Below are positions 1 to 7,451 of a stretch of DNA of 13,571 nucleotides, one piece after another. Below the pieces are notes generated by a model that saw only the letters and a list, made by a program, of their open reading frames with translations, ran no database searches and was not told the origin of the DNA. The stretch lies in assembly GCA_031258895.1 (NCBI GenBank), contig JAIRMF010000101.1, positions 1 to 13,571 on the forward strand, written 5' to 3'. A program made the translations under genes and the position numbers. Source of the DNA: Dysgonamonadaceae bacterium (GTDB lineage Bacteria > Bacteroidota > Bacteroidia > Bacteroidales > Azobacteroidaceae). Each line of letters opens with the position of its first letter. Within the stretch, counting starts at the first letter, position 1.

Positions 1-38
1 CATTGTTTTTTAAACCACCAAATAAATCAGAAAAAAAT

Positions 39-239
39 CAGGGTAAACGCACGAAAATTAAGTAATCAATTTATTGAGATATGCCAAGTCATATGCAGAT
101 TTTAGTCTTCGTTTCTTCAGACTTATCTTATCGGACAACTTGTGTAAGCACTTCTTCTCTATCCGAAAATCTTCTACCTCTGATATATACTTGTATCGAT
201 TTCATGACGCAAAGGTAATATTTTCGTGCGTTTGCCCTG
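39..239 (-). mobile_element. Internally deleted ISAs1-like insertion sequence (MITE-like relic)
   Basis: The two ends are inverted repeats. Positions 39-58 match the reverse complement of 220-239 at 19 of 20 bases, beginning CAGGG on the outside; the only mismatch is 44 against 234. The pairing stops at the outer ends, and the 6-mer AAAAAT abuts both sides (33-38 and 240-245), which could be a target duplication, although A-rich sequence makes this weak. Inside, the minus strand codes for the beginning and the end of a transposase joined directly together (see the pseudogene entry). This indicates a full IS that lost its central catalytic region while keeping both ends, the usual origin of a MITE. 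The ISAs1 assignment rests on remembered family features (CAGG-type ends, N- and C-terminal motifs), not on a search. The element sits directly upstream of the pdxS promoter region. Confidence 0.7.
58..205 (-). pseudogene. Transposase remnant, N-terminus fused to C-terminus, frameshifted
   Basis: Reading leftward from an ATG at 205-203, the first four codons give MKSI. After one extra base the other frame continues as KYISEVEDFRIEKKCLHKL, which resembles the N-terminal domain that precedes the DDE domain of ISAs1-family transposases. At about 125-135 it passes without a stop into SLKKRRLKSAYDLAYLNKL, which resembles the conserved C-terminal tail of the same family. It ends at a TAA at 60-58, overlapping the left inverted repeat. 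About 48 residues remain of a protein usually about 370 long, and the whole catalytic core is missing, so it cannot be active. A TACCTTTG box lies at 217-210 on this strand, only a few bases before the ATG; it may be the old transposase promoter. Family assignment is from memory of the motifs. Confidence 0.65.
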
Positions 240-280
240 AAAAATCACAGTTCATACCAATGGGTCACGGGAAATTTTAT

Positions 281-288
281 TACCTTTG
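281..288 (+). promoter_or_regulatory. Putative pdxS promoter -7 box (TACCTTTG)
   Basis: TACCTTTG fits the Bacteroidota primary sigma factor -7 consensus TAnnTTTG and lies 37 bases before the pdxS start. No convincing TTTG-type -33 element is visible at the expected distance, so the match is partial. The box lies outside the upstream IS relic, so the insertion has not separated it from the gene. Confidence 0.5.
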
Positions 289-325
289 CCACTCAATTTT
301 TCACACCGTAATATTACATATATTT

Positions 326-1201
326 ATGAACAAAGAACGATACAAATTAAACAAAGACCTGGCCAAAATGTTGAAAGGCGGCGTCATCATGGACGTTTCC
401 ACACCGGAACAAGCGAGGATTGCCGAGCAGTCCGGCGCTGCCGCCGTTATGGCCCTTGAACGTATTCCTGCCGACATTCGTGCGGTAGGTGGGGTTTCCC
501 GCATGAGCGATCCGAAGATGATCCGCAGTATTCAGGACGCCGTCAGTATTCCCGTGATGGCCAAGGTACGCATCGGACATTTCGTAGAGGCGCAAATTCT
601 TGAGGCCATCGATATCGATTATATTGACGAGAGTGAAGTTCTTACTCCTGCCGACGACAAGTTCCATATCGACAAGACTAAATTTAACGTACCGTTTGTA
701 TGCGGCGCCAAGAATTTGGGAGAGGCGCTTCGTCGCATTGCCGAGGGTGCGTCTATGATTCGCACGAAGGGGGAGCCGGGCACGGGAGATGTTGTTCAGG
801 CTGTTCGGCATATCCGGATGATTACGGCGGAGATTCGTCGCATTAAAAATCTTCGTGAGGACGAGCTTTACCACGAGGCGAAAGAGCTTGGAGTTCCTTA
901 CAGTTTACTGAAATCCGTACGTAAGAACGGTCGTTTGCCGGTTGTGAACTTTGCTGCCGGAGGTGTTGCGACTCCTGCCGATGCTGCGTTGATGATGCAG
1001 CTTGGTGCGGAGGGGGTTTTTGTCGGTTCCGGCATTTTCAAGTCCGGTAATCCCGAGCGTCGTGCACAGGCGATAGTTAAGGCTGTTACTAATTATGATG
1101 ATCCGCAAATTATTGCCGAAATATCTGCGGATTTGGGAGAGGCGATGGTTGGCGTCAATGAACAGGAGATCAAACTGTTGATGGCTGAGAGGGGGATTTG
1201 A
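326..1201 (+). CDS. pdxS: Pyridoxal 5'-phosphate synthase lyase subunit PdxS
   Basis: PdxS builds pyridoxal 5'-phosphate from ribose 5-phosphate, glyceraldehyde 3-phosphate and ammonia. The ammonia comes from the PdxT glutaminase, with which PdxS forms a large cytosolic complex. The start at ATG 326 gives 291 residues, the normal length, and begins MNKERYKLNKDLAKMLKGGV as the family does. The frame is open upstream to 74, but that extension runs through the IS relic and is not credible. Visible hallmarks are GGVIMDV near the N-terminus, AAAVMALERIPADIR, the lysine-containing VMAKVRIGHFVEAQ block, TKGEPGTGDVVQAVRH, and the C-terminal FAAGGVATPADAALMMQLGAEG phosphate-site region. It is first in a run with pdxT and a transporter. 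Codon use changes along the gene: 19 of the first 50 codons end in G or T, against 37 of the last 50. Confidence 0.97.
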   Translation: MNKERYKLNKDLAKMLKGGVIMDVSTPEQARIAEQSGAAAVMALERIPADIRAVGGVSRMSDPKMIRSIQDAVSIPVMAKVRIGHFVEAQILEAIDIDYIDESEVLTPADDKFHIDKTKFNVPFVCGAKNLGEALRRIAEGASMIRTKGEPGTGDVVQAVRHIRMITAEIRRIKNLREDELYHEAKELGVPYSLLKSVRKNGRLPVVNFAAGGVATPADAALMMQLGAEGVFVGSGIFKSGNPERRAQAIVKAVTNYDDPQIIAEISADLGEAMVGVNEQEIKLLMAERGI

Positions 1202-1225
1202 CGTCTCATTTGTAGTTTTGAGACG
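1202..1225 (+). other. Intercistronic stem-loop between pdxS and pdxT
   Basis: CGTCTCA at 1202-1208 pairs perfectly with TGAGACG at 1219-1225 around a 10-base loop, starting on the base after the pdxS stop codon. There is no U-tract after it, so it does not look like an intrinsic terminator. It could stabilise the upstream message or lower expression of pdxT, but the sequence does not prove a function. Confidence 0.4.
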
Positions 1226-1283
1226 CGGGACGGATTTTGGATATTGATGTTTGGTATTTCGGGATGGGAGGTAATCTACTGAG

Positions 1284-1832
1284 ATGAGAGTTGGAGTACT
1301 TGCGTTGCAGGGGGGCTTTGCCGAGCATATTCACGTACTTCGGAGGCTTGGGGCGGAGCCGTTTGAAGTGAGGAAGGTTGGGGACTTGTCGCGGTCGTTT
1401 GAGGGTCTTGTTATTCCTGGTGGCGAGAGCACGGTGATTGGCAAGTTACTTGATGATCTTGGGCTTTTCGGGCCGTTGAAGGGTTTGATTGACGATGGGT
1501 TGCCTGTTTTTGGCACCTGTGCCGGGCTTATCTTGCTTGCCGATCGTTTTCGTGCTATTGATATTGAAGTGAAACGGAATGCTTATGGGCGTCAGCTTGG
1601 CAGTTTTGCCACTTTTGCCGAGATGAAGGGTTTGGGATGTATTCCGATGGTTTTCATAAGGGCTCCGTATATTGAGCGTGTTGGCGAGGGGGTTGAGGTA
1701 CTTTCTACTGTTTCGGGCCGTATTGTTTCTGCCAGGCGTGACAATGTACTTGTGACGGCATTTCATCCCGAATTGACGTCGGATACGGGGGTTCACAGGT
1801 TGTTTCTTGGGTGTTTGGGTCATCATCATTAA
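1284..1832 (+). CDS. pdxT: Pyridoxal 5'-phosphate synthase glutaminase subunit PdxT
   Basis: PdxT hydrolyses glutamine and channels the ammonia to PdxS. The 182-residue product is a class I glutamine amidotransferase of nearly normal family length. The visible triad is Cys79 in FGTCAGL, His161 and Glu163 in FHPEL. PGGEST at 45-50 forms the oxyanion region typical of PdxT, and RNAYGRQLGSF at 98-108 is the conserved PdxS-contact and specificity stretch. The N-terminus MRVGVLALQGGFAEH is also characteristic, which supports the start chosen. It follows pdxS after 82 bases and precedes the transporter by 18 bases, consistent with one transcript. The coding strand is strongly biased to G and T at third positions (39 of the first 50 codons). 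Confidence 0.97.
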   Translation: MRVGVLALQGGFAEHIHVLRRLGAEPFEVRKVGDLSRSFEGLVIPGGESTVIGKLLDDLGLFGPLKGLIDDGLPVFGTCAGLILLADRFRAIDIEVKRNAYGRQLGSFATFAEMKGLGCIPMVFIRAPYIERVGEGVEVLSTVSGRIVSARRDNVLVTAFHPELTSDTGVHRLFLGCLGHHH

Positions 1833-1850
1833 TTACAGTAATTTTCGGAT

Positions 1851-3158
1851 ATGCGCAAGACAGATGGGTTAAGTAATAGGTTTCGTTCTTTTCCGGCCAA
1901 TTATTGGACGGTTATAGTGATGGAATTTTTCGAGCGTGGCTCGTATTACGGGGTTTTATCGGTATTATCTGTTTATCTGACGACCGGTATTGATGGTGGT
2001 GGTTTGGGATTTACTTTTGAGCAGGCCGGATTGATAAGTAGCGTAACAAAACCGTTGTTGTACTTGCTACCGATCTTGTCGGGCGCTGTTGCGGACCGAT
2101 TTGGTTACCGTCGTATTTTGATGTGGGCGTTTGCGGTGATGAGTTTGGGATATTTGTTCAGTGGTATTTCGACGGGCTATGAGGCCGTTTTTGCATCGTT
2201 ATTGATGATGAACATTGGCGCTGGATTTTTCAAGCCTGTGATATCCGGTACGATAGCTCTTTCGACTTCTGGGGCCAATTCAGGTCTTGGTTTTGGCATA
2301 TATTATTGGTCGATCAATCTTGGGGCGTTTATTTTTCCGTTGGTTTTTGTTCCGTTGTTAAAGGATATTTCGTACGGATACATCTTTTACATGTCGGCGG
2401 CGGTTACGGGGTCGTTATTGTTGTTGAACCGATTTTTGTATCGTGAGCCTGTGCGGGACGTTGTTCGGCGTCCTGTTTCGGGGCTGTTGCTTGATGCGTT
2501 ACTTGTTTTGAAGGACATTCGTTTTGTATCTTTGACGTTGATATATTCTATGTTTTGGATACTGTACTTTCAGATGTTTGATTCTGTTTTGTGGTACGTG
2601 AGCGGTTACGTTGACACGACGCCATTAGACGATGCGGTCAACGGTTTTTTGGGTTTCTTTGTTGACGCGCCACGTTGGAAATTTGGAGTTGAGCACGTTA
2701 CGGTACTGAATGCTGGGGTCATCATTTGTCTTCAGTTTGTTGTATCCTTTATTGTTGAGCGTTTCAAGCCTCTTCCGACGATGATTACCGGCATTATGTT
2801 CGGTTCTTTGGGGATGGGAGTTCTTGCGTTATCGTCACATATTTTTGTTGTTGTCTTGGGCATAGTGATATTCACGTTAGGTGAGATGACGGCTCATCCG
2901 AAGTTTCTTTCGTATGTTGGTTTGATAGCTCCTTCGGACCGTAAGGCGTTATATTTGGGATATTCTTTTTTGTACGGTGTGATTGGCAGTGGTATTGGTG
3001 GCATTTTGGGTGCATTTTTATACGTCCGTTACGTTGAGGAGTTGTCGACGCCGTCGATTTTCTGGTTTATTTTTTGTGGGATAGGTTTGTTGACGATTTG
3101 CGGCTTATTGGTTTACAATTGGATATTTAGTCGTCCTGTTTCCGGTTCCTGTTCTTAG
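1851..3158 (+). CDS. POT/PTR-family proton-coupled transporter (MFS)
   Basis: This is a polytopic inner-membrane protein of 435 residues with about 12 hydrophobic segments. The first helix carries the proton-coupling ExxER motif of the POT family (Glu25, Glu28, Arg29 in EFFERGSYYG). The fourth-helix region has NIGAGFFKPVISG, matching the family's GxGxxKPxxS pattern. Mid-protein LYFQMFDSVLWYV and VTVLNAG fit the substrate-facing seventh and eighth helices. POT carriers usually import di- and tripeptides with protons, and some take nitrate or other solutes; this substrate is not known. Its position 18 bases behind pdxT suggests cotranscription with vitamin B6 synthesis, so import of a B6 vitamer or precursor is possible, but that is only an inference from position. 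The third-position G/T bias is strong (about 37 of the first 50 codons). Confidence 0.88.
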   Translation: MRKTDGLSNRFRSFPANYWTVIVMEFFERGSYYGVLSVLSVYLTTGIDGGGLGFTFEQAGLISSVTKPLLYLLPILSGAVADRFGYRRILMWAFAVMSLGYLFSGISTGYEAVFASLLMMNIGAGFFKPVISGTIALSTSGANSGLGFGIYYWSINLGAFIFPLVFVPLLKDISYGYIFYMSAAVTGSLLLLNRFLYREPVRDVVRRPVSGLLLDALLVLKDIRFVSLTLIYSMFWILYFQMFDSVLWYVSGYVDTTPLDDAVNGFLGFFVDAPRWKFGVEHVTVLNAGVIICLQFVVSFIVERFKPLPTMITGIMFGSLGMGVLALSSHIFVVVLGIVIFTLGEMTAHPKFLSYVGLIAPSDRKALYLGYSFLYGVIGSGIGGILGAFLYVRYVEELSTPSIFWFIFCGIGLLTICGLLVYNWIFSRPVSGSCS

Positions 3159-3210
3159 AGGTGTGTGTGACGCACCGTACCTCCCCGACATTTTTCCCTC
3201 TATTCAAATA

Positions 3211-3283
3211 GGAGTTAAAGCCATTAAGGTCTTTGAGGACTTTAAGGACTTTAAGGGCTTTAATGACCTTAAAGCCCTTAAAA
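3211..3283. repeat. Degenerate CTTTAA-type repeats with a 13-bp stem-loop
   Basis: Between two convergent genes, short motifs of the form TTAAAGCC, TTAAGG, GGACTTTAA and GGGCTTTAA recur in both orientations. Within them TTAAGGGCTTTAA at 3251-3263 is the perfect inverse of TTAAAGCCCTTAA at 3269-3281, around a 5-base loop. Neither strand has a proper U-tract after the stem, so a classical terminator is not supported, although a two-way transcription barrier remains possible. The rest of 3159-3341 holds only a weaker GAGGT/ACCTC hairpin at 3158-3183, just after the POT gene and followed at 3191 by five Ts. I see no gene in this gap. Confidence 0.6.
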
Positions 3284-3341
3284 AACTTTCCCGCCGAACA
3301 ACTTAAAGCTCAGCGCAGCGTAAATAAACTTGTGTGGATTG

Positions 3342-3803
3342 TCAGTTCGTTACCCTGTAACGGTATTCATCTACCCGAAATACACGGTAAGAACGTAAAA
3401 AATGTTTCGACCCCGATTCCGGAGCGCCAACCACATACGCAATGCCAAATGTCGCCCCGCAAACAGAACAGATGGCACGCAAACCGGTCGAATCAGGTAA
3501 AATCCGAATGTCGGGACGGGCCTCGTTCGGACACGAAAGGTCGTACGCGTGCAAAACAAGACCCGTACCACCTACATCATCCCCAAAACCGTGAACGACA
3601 AGTAACCCTCCGTAACCAAGACGTTCCGACGCAGTACGGGTCTCCACAAAACTCTTAGTAGATAAGGTCGGAAAAAGATCCTTGTCCATGCCATTTAAAT
3701 TCAAATCCAACATCACGTCGCGATGCGGAATCGGGGACTCGTATCGACCGTCGCACGAGACCGCAAAATACAACAAAAACAATATACGTAGAACCTTCCT
3801 CAT
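3342..3803 (-). CDS. Rieske-like lipoprotein with cysteine-rich site
   Basis: Starting at ATG 3803 the product is 153 residues; an in-frame GTG one codon upstream is less likely. The N-terminus has a lysine/arginine stretch, a hydrophobic segment and a lipobox ending at Cys17 (FAVSC), so it should be a membrane-anchored lipoprotein. The C-terminal half resembles the Rieske-like proteins common in Bacteroidota: AYDLSCPNEARP, then AICSVCGATFG, then an SGS-containing stretch and a final strand-rich end. True Rieske proteins bind 2Fe-2S with CxH and CxxH. Here the corresponding places hold Cys91 followed by Pro-Asn, and Cys112 and Cys115 as CxxC, so both cluster histidines are absent. It may bind another metal, form a disulfide, or have lost its cofactor. 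The start codon shares its A with the argH stop (TGATG), implying translational coupling. Confidence 0.7.
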   Translation of the reverse strand: MRKVLRILFLLYFAVSCDGRYESPIPHRDVMLDLNLNGMDKDLFPTLSTKSFVETRTASERLGYGGLLVVHGFGDDVGGTGLVLHAYDLSCPNEARPDIRILPDSTGLRAICSVCGATFGIAYVVGAPESGSKHFLRSYRVFRVDEYRYRVTN

Positions 3804-5137
3804 CACGATTCAATTAATCGACCCTCAGCCTCCAACGCCCGCTCAAAACCAAACTGCGAAAGTAACCCGTCCCGCAACGCCAAAATGCGATCGTTGCAAA
3901 GATTACCAATGCTTCCTTCATGCGTGTGGCGCACGGGACGAGCACCAACAACAGTCCCAGACGAAATCTCCCCGCAAACCCGACGATATGCGTCGCGAAA
4001 CGGAACCCCGCCTGCAACCAGCTCATTAATACGCTCGACACTGAAAATCGGAGCATATTTCTCATCATCAAGTATGTTATCCCTGACCTCAATCCGGGTC
4101 AAAATCCGATCCGACATCCGTAAACAGTCCCGCAACAAACCAAACGAGGGGAGAAAAAACTCCTTCGTTACCTGAAAATCACGAAAATATCCCGACGGTA
4201 AATTGCCTAAAACAGTCCCAAGTTGGCCCGGAAGACCCGAAATACGGTTGCACCGGGCCCGTATCAACTCGAAAACATCAGGATTACGCTTGTGTGGCAT
4301 GATGCTCGAACCCGTGGTAAACTCCGATGGCAAGGTGATAAACCCAAAATTCTGACTGCAAAATAAACATGCATCGTACGCAAACTTCGACAACGTAAAA
4401 GCAACACCGGACAACGCAAACGCCGCCGAAAACTCCATCTTTCCACGACTCATCTGTGCATACGAAGAATTGTAATTCATCGTCCCAAAACCCAATAATG
4501 CAGTCGTCATCCCCCTGTCCAACGGAAACGACGAACCATAGCCGGCAGCAGACCCAAGAGGATTCCTGTCGCAAATGCCGTACGCCGACAACAATAACCG
4601 TAAATCGTCCGTCAAACCCTCAGCAAACGATCCAAACCACAAACCAAACGAAGACGGCATTGCAACCTGTAAATGCGTATACCCCGGCATCAAAACCGAC
4701 CGGTAACGCTCGCTCAACAAAAGAAACGTGTCTATCAACTTGGAAACATCACACGTAAGTAAACGCAAAGACTCCCGCGTGTAAAGCTTCAAATCAAGCA
4801 AAACCTGATCGTTCCGAGATCGACCGCTGTGAACTTTCTTACCAATATCCCCCAACGACCTGGTCAACATCAACTCAACCTGTGTATGAACGTCCTCAAC
4901 CCCTTCCTCAATGACAAACCGACCGTCAATAACAGTCCGGTAAATCGCACGAAGCTCCACAGTCAATAACCTGATCTCAACGTCGGTCAAAAGACCTATG
5001 CTACCAAGCATCTTAACATGCGCAATCGACCCAAGTACGTCCGCTTTCGCCAAATATAAGTCCGCCTCACGATCATTTCCAACAGTAAACATCTCTATCT
5101 CACGATCAAGATCAATCTCATTCCCCCAAAGTTTCAT
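3803..5137 (-). CDS. argH: Argininosuccinate lyase
   Basis: ArgH splits argininosuccinate into arginine and fumarate, the last step of arginine synthesis, as a cytosolic homotetramer. The 444-residue protein is near the family's usual length. It shows WGNEIDLDREIEMFT near the start (the family's WGGRF-like opening is changed), HSGRSRNDQ at 103-111, TH at 154-155 in the substrate-binding region, and the fumarase/aspartase superfamily signature GSSIMPHKRNP at 276-286, whose flexible-loop serine is catalytic. It lies 48 bases downstream of a glycosyltransferase gene and overlaps the next gene by one base. Placement at the end of a glycan-type run is unusual for an arginine gene; no other arg gene is in the window. 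Forty of the first 50 codons end in G or T, the highest value I counted here. Confidence 0.96.
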   Translation of the reverse strand: MKLWGNEIDLDREIEMFTVGNDREADLYLAKADVLGSIAHVKMLGSIGLLTDVEIRLLTVELRAIYRTVIDGRFVIEEGVEDVHTQVELMLTRSLGDIGKKVHSGRSRNDQVLLDLKLYTRESLRLLTCDVSKLIDTFLLLSERYRSVLMPGYTHLQVAMPSSFGLWFGSFAEGLTDDLRLLLSAYGICDRNPLGSAAGYGSSFPLDRGMTTALLGFGTMNYNSSYAQMSRGKMEFSAAFALSGVAFTLSKFAYDACLFCSQNFGFITLPSEFTTGSSIMPHKRNPDVFELIRARCNRISGLPGQLGTVLGNLPSGYFRDFQVTKEFFLPSFGLLRDCLRMSDRILTRIEVRDNILDDEKYAPIFSVERINELVAGGVPFRDAYRRVCGEISSGTVVGARPVRHTHEGSIGNLCNDRILALRDGLLSQFGFERALEAEGRLIES

Positions 5138-5185
5138 AGCAAAACAATAAAAATTCTAAATGGTAAACAAAATAAAACGCACCCC

Positions 5186-5938
5186 TTAACGATGCTTGAA
5201 AAAATAGTAAACCAGACCCCTAAGATGCTCAAAAGTGATCCTCGAAAACAACTTCCGTGCGGAAAGACGCTGATAAGCATGGTAAATAGATACCTGCGGA
5301 AGATAGTAAACCGAATAACCGGCCTCCCGAATCCGAAAACAAAAATCAGCATCCTCAGGACCATAAAAAATACGCTCGTCCAACAACCCAACCTCCTCCT
5401 GAACCGACCTCCGTATCAACTGACACGCACCGATAACATAATCAACCTCAAACGGCTCCGAAACAGAAGTGTCGTAATGCTTCACACTAAAAGTCGAACG
5501 GGCGAAAATGCGAACGGCCGCCCTCAACTTCCCGCTTACAGTCGGAAATACGCGACAACTGTCCTGAACAAGCCCGTCACAACCGTACATCTTGCAACCG
5601 CACAACCCAACATCAGGCGTCGAATCCATAAACGCCAACATCGCCGATAACGTAGCCTCATTGACTTCCGTGTCGCTGTCCAAAAGCCAAATGTACTCGC
5701 CGGAAGACCTCAAGATCCCCTGATTGCGGGCAACAGAAATACCCCTGTTAGCGTCGTTCCCGATGACAACAACACCGGGATAACGCTCCCCAATCCTAAT
5801 CAACGTCCCGTCCGTCGAAGCATTGTCGATATATATGACCTCCGCCTTAGGATCATCAAACAAAAAAGATAACGAGGCCAAATTCCTATCAAGAAAATGC
5901 CACGAATTGTATCCGATAATTATGACCGACAGTCGCAT
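5186..5938 (-). CDS. Family 2 glycosyltransferase (rhamnosyltransferase-like)
   Basis: This 250-residue protein is a GT-A fold glycosyltransferase that should transfer a sugar from a nucleotide donor to a growing surface glycan on the cytosolic face of the membrane. It begins with the family's first beta strand (LSVIIIGYNSW), has DNASTDGT at 38-45 for nucleotide binding, NRGISVARNQGI at 64-75, the metal-binding DxD-type LLDSDTEV at 85-92, and the catalytic-base motif YGPEDADFCFR at 192-202. The order and spacing resemble WbbL-type rhamnosyltransferases, but the donor and acceptor cannot be told from sequence alone. The radical SAM gene lies only 12 bases upstream, so the two are probably cotranscribed. 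The C-terminus is short and basic, with no transmembrane segment beyond a weak hydrophobic end. Confidence 0.88.
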   Translation of the reverse strand: MRLSVIIIGYNSWHFLDRNLASLSFLFDDPKAEVIYIDNASTDGTLIRIGERYPGVVVIGNDANRGISVARNQGILRSSGEYIWLLDSDTEVNEATLSAMLAFMDSTPDVGLCGCKMYGCDGLVQDSCRVFPTVSGKLRAAVRIFARSTFSVKHYDTSVSEPFEVDYVIGACQLIRRSVQEEVGLLDERIFYGPEDADFCFRIREAGYSVYYLPQVSIYHAYQRLSARKLFSRITFEHLRGLVYYFFKHR

Positions 5939-5950
5939 GATAACAATAGT

Positions 5951-7399
5951 TTAATTATTTCCGGATGTCAGCTTGTTCTTCAAAGCCCTCAATGCACGCC
6001 AAAATTCGGAAAAAGAAGAAAACCTGCGAAGCTGCAACCATACAAAACGAGGACGTAAAAAAAACCGAATGTTATAACGAAAAAGCAACCTCTCCATCTC
6101 CCTGTTCGTCAACCCCGGATAAGAAACAATAGAACGATGCTGAACATCCGTCGGAACGTATTCCCCTCCGATAATCCACCGGTTACGCTTCGCCAAATCG
6201 TAAAATACAGTGCCTGGAAATGGAGCCGCGATGTTAATCATGACCTGATCTGCCTGCAAACGAATAGCCGTATCAAGCGTTTCCTTAACTGTCGACACAG
6301 TCTCCAACGGACTCGTCCCTATCAGTATGTTCAGTTTGACGGGAACATTGTATTTGTTCAAATATCCGATAGCCTCCATGATCTGGCTACGGGTGAGGCC
6401 CTTCTTTATGTATGAAAGTATTCTGTCGTCAAAAGATTCAACACCCAAATCTACATAACGACAACAACTCTCACCCAAAATGCGGGCAATATTTTCACTG
6501 ATAGCATCCGCCCTTGCCTGACATCCCCATACAATTCCATGCCTCCGCAATGCGTCGGCAATCGGTTTTAACCGTTTTTCTGTGACAACAAAATTATCAT
6601 CCAAAAAACCAATCGCCCTATAACCCTCTGAAGCCAAAAACTCAATCTCTTCAACTACATTTTCAGGACTTCTCATAGAAATAAACGGCTTTTTCCCCGT
6701 CACAGCGCGATGTTCCAATTCACGGGCAAACGTCAGGGAACTCGGCACACAATAAATACAGTGGAAAGGACAGTTCCGGGAAGTAACCATCGCCGTATAA
6801 GGTGAACGCTTCAATTTGGGATTACTGAAAGAATTCCTGTCAACTAAGTGACGCGCCGGAAAGGGTAGCGAATCAAGGTCACGCAATAACTCGCGGGAAG
6901 GATTATTACATATCTTCCCACAATTATCCAAAAAAGAAATACCTCTCAATCCCGAATACGACTGCTTGCCCGCCAAACAAAAGCACAATTCCTTAACGGT
7001 AACATCCGGTTCCCCACGAACTACAATTTGTCGTGTGTCCTGCAAAAACAAAGAAGTGTAAAAGGTCGGCCCGGGACCAACATAAATAATGTATGCGTCG
7101 GGCGAATAACGAAATATCCATCGTGAAGCCTCTATGTCGTTCTTGATGGAAAGATTGACCGACCAAAAAATGTAAACATCGGAACTGTCGTTTTCAAGAA
7201 ACCTTCTCCACCTTCCCAACGAACGCCCTCCCCGAACAAAATTTGCATAACAAACCGAATGACCCTCTCTTTCCAAGATCGCAGCAATAGTCAACTCATA
7301 GATGTTGATCATAGGATAAACCATCGTTGTGCATCCGGCAGTCCTTTCCGCAGGACGTTCCTTCCCGAAAACAGGCGGTATTAATAATGTTATCTTCAT
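5951..7399 (-). CDS. B12-binding-domain radical SAM protein
   Basis: The 482-residue protein has two parts. Residues 1 to about 145 look like a cobalamin-binding Rossmann-type domain (MKITLLIPPVFG, ELTIAAILEREGHSV, YIIYVGPGPTF). The DxHxxG lower-ligand motif is missing, and the usual GGPHPT is VGPGPT with no histidine. Residues of about 200 to 400 form the radical SAM barrel: the 4Fe-4S site is CPFHCIYC (Cys210, Cys214, Cys217), followed by FLDDNF at 266-271, GVESFDD at 319-325 and PFPGT at 393-397. Such enzymes cleave S-adenosylmethionine to methylate or rearrange unreactive carbons. Its neighbours are two glycosyltransferases, so modification of a sugar or lipid carrier is plausible, but the substrate is unknown. 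The C-terminal region is basic and may be membrane associated. Confidence 0.88.
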   Translation of the reverse strand: MKITLLIPPVFGKERPAERTAGCTTMVYPMINIYELTIAAILEREGHSVCYANFVRGGRSLGRWRRFLENDSSDVYIFWSVNLSIKNDIEASRWIFRYSPDAYIIYVGPGPTFYTSLFLQDTRQIVVRGEPDVTVKELCFCLAGKQSYSGLRGISFLDNCGKICNNPSRELLRDLDSLPFPARHLVDRNSFSNPKLKRSPYTAMVTSRNCPFHCIYCVPSSLTFARELEHRAVTGKKPFISMRSPENVVEEIEFLASEGYRAIGFLDDNFVVTEKRLKPIADALRRHGIVWGCQARADAISENIARILGESCCRYVDLGVESFDDRILSYIKKGLTRSQIMEAIGYLNKYNVPVKLNILIGTSPLETVSTVKETLDTAIRLQADQVMINIAAPFPGTVFYDLAKRNRWIIGGEYVPTDVQHRSIVSYPGLTNREMERLLFRYNIRFFLRPRFVWLQLRRFSSFSEFWRALRALKNKLTSGNN

Positions 7400-7451
7400 G
7401 TCTTTTTTGTTGATGAAATTCTAACCGGGCAAACATTCATACAATCATACT

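Noticed and set aside
74..325. N-terminal extension of PdxS from an upstream ATG at 74
   Set aside because: It adds 84 residues that run through the IS relic and the promoter box; the family begins at MNKERYK, which is at 326.
74..325. Riboswitch or PdxR-type control upstream of pdxS
   Set aside because: I could find no recognisable aptamer fold or tandem operator; the visible structure is explained by the IS ends.
3158..3195. Terminator after the POT gene
   Set aside because: The GAGGT/ACCTC hairpin is weak and the T-run starts 8 bases after the stem; not enough to list as a terminator.
5192..5650. Long open frame on the + strand opposite the second glycosyltransferase
   Set aside because: It is antisense to a gene with all GT2 motifs, and its composition simply mirrors the G/T-biased codons of that gene. 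The same applies to other long antisense frames over pdxS, pdxT, argH and purD.
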